NCBI GenBank assembly: GCA_031272075.1
Contig: JAISUK010000044.1
Span: 1 to 64,000, forward strand
DNA length: 64,000 nt
Source: Dysgonamonadaceae bacterium
Lineage (GTDB): Bacteria > Bacteroidota > Bacteroidia > Bacteroidales > Azobacteroidaceae
Reading direction: 5' to 3'
The position numbers and the translations under genes are program-made. How positions within the stretch are numbered: position 1 is the first letter of the stretch; the number at the start of each line of letters is the position of its first letter. Under the pieces are notes generated by a model. The model ran no database searches. It saw only the letters and a list, made by a program, of their open reading frames with translations, and had not been told where the DNA came from. Below are positions 63,190-64,000 of this stretch, one piece after another.

Positions 63190-63213
63190 CTTACAGCGCA
63201 ATTCTTCGGCGGA

Positions 63214-64000
63214 TTACAGTCGCTCGTCTTTCGAGAACGAATACGGCAGTTCGTCGCCGCTGACACTGCGTTTGACCGGCGTGGGCGACATTTCAAAATC
63301 AATCGTCATGCCTTTCATCATCTCTTCGTGGCTCAACCACACTTTCTTGTAGTCTTTGCCGTTCACTTTCATGGAAGCGATATAGCGATTCGCATCGCTG
63401 TTGGAGGGCGCATTCAGTTCTATCTTGTGTCCGTTTTCCAGCGTCACCGTCATTTTTCGGAACAGTGGCGATCCGAGCACGTACTGTCCTGATCCCGGGC
63501 ATACCGGATAAAATCCCATCGCAGTAAACACGTACCACGCAGAAGTCTGTCCGTTGTCTTCATCGCCGCAATAGCCGTCGGGCGTAGCAAAATACAGCTT
63601 ATCCATCACTTCCCGGAGCCGGAATTGCGCTTTCCAAGGCTCTCCGGCATAATTATACAGATAAATCATGTGCTGTATCGGCTGGTTGCCGTGTGCGTAT
63701 TGTCCCATGTTCATGATCTGCATCTCACGGATTTCGTGGATGACCGCACGGTAATAGCTTTCATCAAAAAGCGGAGGCATGTTGAATACCGAATCCATCA
63801 TGGCGATAAACGGAGCGTTGCCGCCCATCAGGTCAATCAGTCCCTGTACATCATGAAATACCGACCAGGTGTAATGCCAGCCATTGCCTTCGGTAAATGC
63901 GTCACCCCATTTCAGCGGATTGTAGGGCGATTGGAATTGGCCGTCCTGGTTTTTCCCGCGCATCAGTTTGTGGGTGGGATCAAACAAGTTTCGGTAATTC
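63214..64000 (-). CDS. GH92 alpha-mannosidase, C-terminal part (runs off the window)
   Basis: The visible 262 codons are the catalytic C-terminal half of a glycoside hydrolase family 92 exo-alpha-mannosidase, a calcium-dependent periplasmic enzyme trimming mannose from N-glycans or mannans. Seen: NLFDPTHKLMRG, EGNGWHYTWSVFHDVQGLIDLMGG, YAHGNQPIQHMIYLYNYAG, the catalytic-region CGDEDNGQTSAWYVFTAMGFYP and YVLGSPLF. The family is about 750 residues, so about 500 are missing beyond the right edge. Its presence next to the HAD and ROK genes suggests use of host or fungal glycans. Confidence 0.94.
   Translation of the reverse strand, partial: NYRNLFDPTHKLMRGKNQDGQFQSPYNPLKWGDAFTEGNGWHYTWSVFHDVQGLIDLMGGNAPFIAMMDSVFNMPPLFDESYYRAVIHEIREMQIMNMGQYAHGNQPIQHMIYLYNYAGEPWKAQFRLREVMDKLYFATPDGYCGDEDNGQTSAWYVFTAMGFYPVCPGSGQYVLGSPLFRKMTVTLENGHKIELNAPSNSDANRYIASMKVNGKDYKKVWLSHEEMMKGMTIDFEMSPTPVKRSVSGDELPYSFSKDERL

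Noticed and set aside
1-64000. tRNA genes, rRNA genes, insertion sequences or replication origins
   Set aside because: I looked for tRNA T-loop patterns, transposase motifs and DnaA-box clusters and saw none that would hold up; without a search tool a divergent tRNA could be missed.

Overview
The window looks like chromosomal DNA of a Bacteroidales bacterium, probably near Tannerella/Parabacteroides/Porphyromonas. The evidence: promoters of the Bacteroidetes type (TTTG, about 20 bp, TAnnTTTG); little use of Shine-Dalgarno sites; Bacteroidales-restricted families (DUF4831, DUF3098, a DUF6383-like C-terminus, tandem DUF1080); a PorE-like type IX secretion (T9SS) lipoprotein; a fused GlcN6P-deaminase-like/PIG-L protein; and GH92. 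The family-level placement is inference.

Layout. 0.2-6.4 kb: a 2066-residue secreted protein built of repeated 'aromatic-I...YLT' modules. 6.6-10.8 kb: an etfB-etfA-(membrane protein)-acyl-CoA dehydrogenase operon, then a heptamer inverted repeat and the RNase P RNA. 11.3-16.3 kb: a DUF4831 protein, then a tightly overlapping run of TrpB2-like enzyme, metal-binding lipoprotein, ABC ATPase and AEC-family carrier, with no ZnuB-type permease visible. 16.4-19.5 kb: PorE-like lipoprotein and mannose-1-phosphate guanylyltransferase. 19.6-22.3 kb: LarA-family racemase divergent from glycerate kinase. 22.6-32.5 kb, minus strand: S41 protease, coaD, parE, a GNAT-like protein, tandem DUF1080 lipoprotein, a WbpD/WbpE-like pair and a CoA-transferase.

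32.5-37.7 kb is the accessory stretch. It holds three direct repeats phased at exactly 33 bp upstream of an AAA/DUF4143 ATPase, then decaying genes: a small secreted protein split by an in-frame stop, a glycerophosphodiesterase split by a frameshift at homopolymers, and a lipoprotein remnant. After these come a 22-bp tandem repeat, a phage-like membrane-anchored protein, and a compact promoter-hairpin-T-run unit that could be an sRNA or an attenuated leader.

37.7-43.4 kb: miaB, ftsX, DUF3098, uppP, truB, queA and folK. 43.5-58.7 kb: a complete-looking dcw cluster (mraZ rsmH ftsL ftsI murE mraY murD ftsW murG murC ftsQ ftsA ftsZ) without murF or ddl, preceded by two TGGRG boxes 10 bp apart that resemble MraZ sites. 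58.7-64 kb: the deaminase-like/PIG-L fusion with altered active-site residues, a repeat-rich intergenic region, a ROK regulator, a HAD phosphatase and the C-terminal part of a GH92 mannosidase that runs off the window.

The genes best explain a glycan-using, amino-acid-fermenting anaerobe with a T9SS-decorated surface. The least explained items are the phased operator-like repeats and decayed block at 32.7-36.3 kb, the sRNA/attenuator candidate at 37.6 kb, the structured repeat region at 60.86-61.01 kb, and a 16-base sequence shared by three unrelated translation starts.
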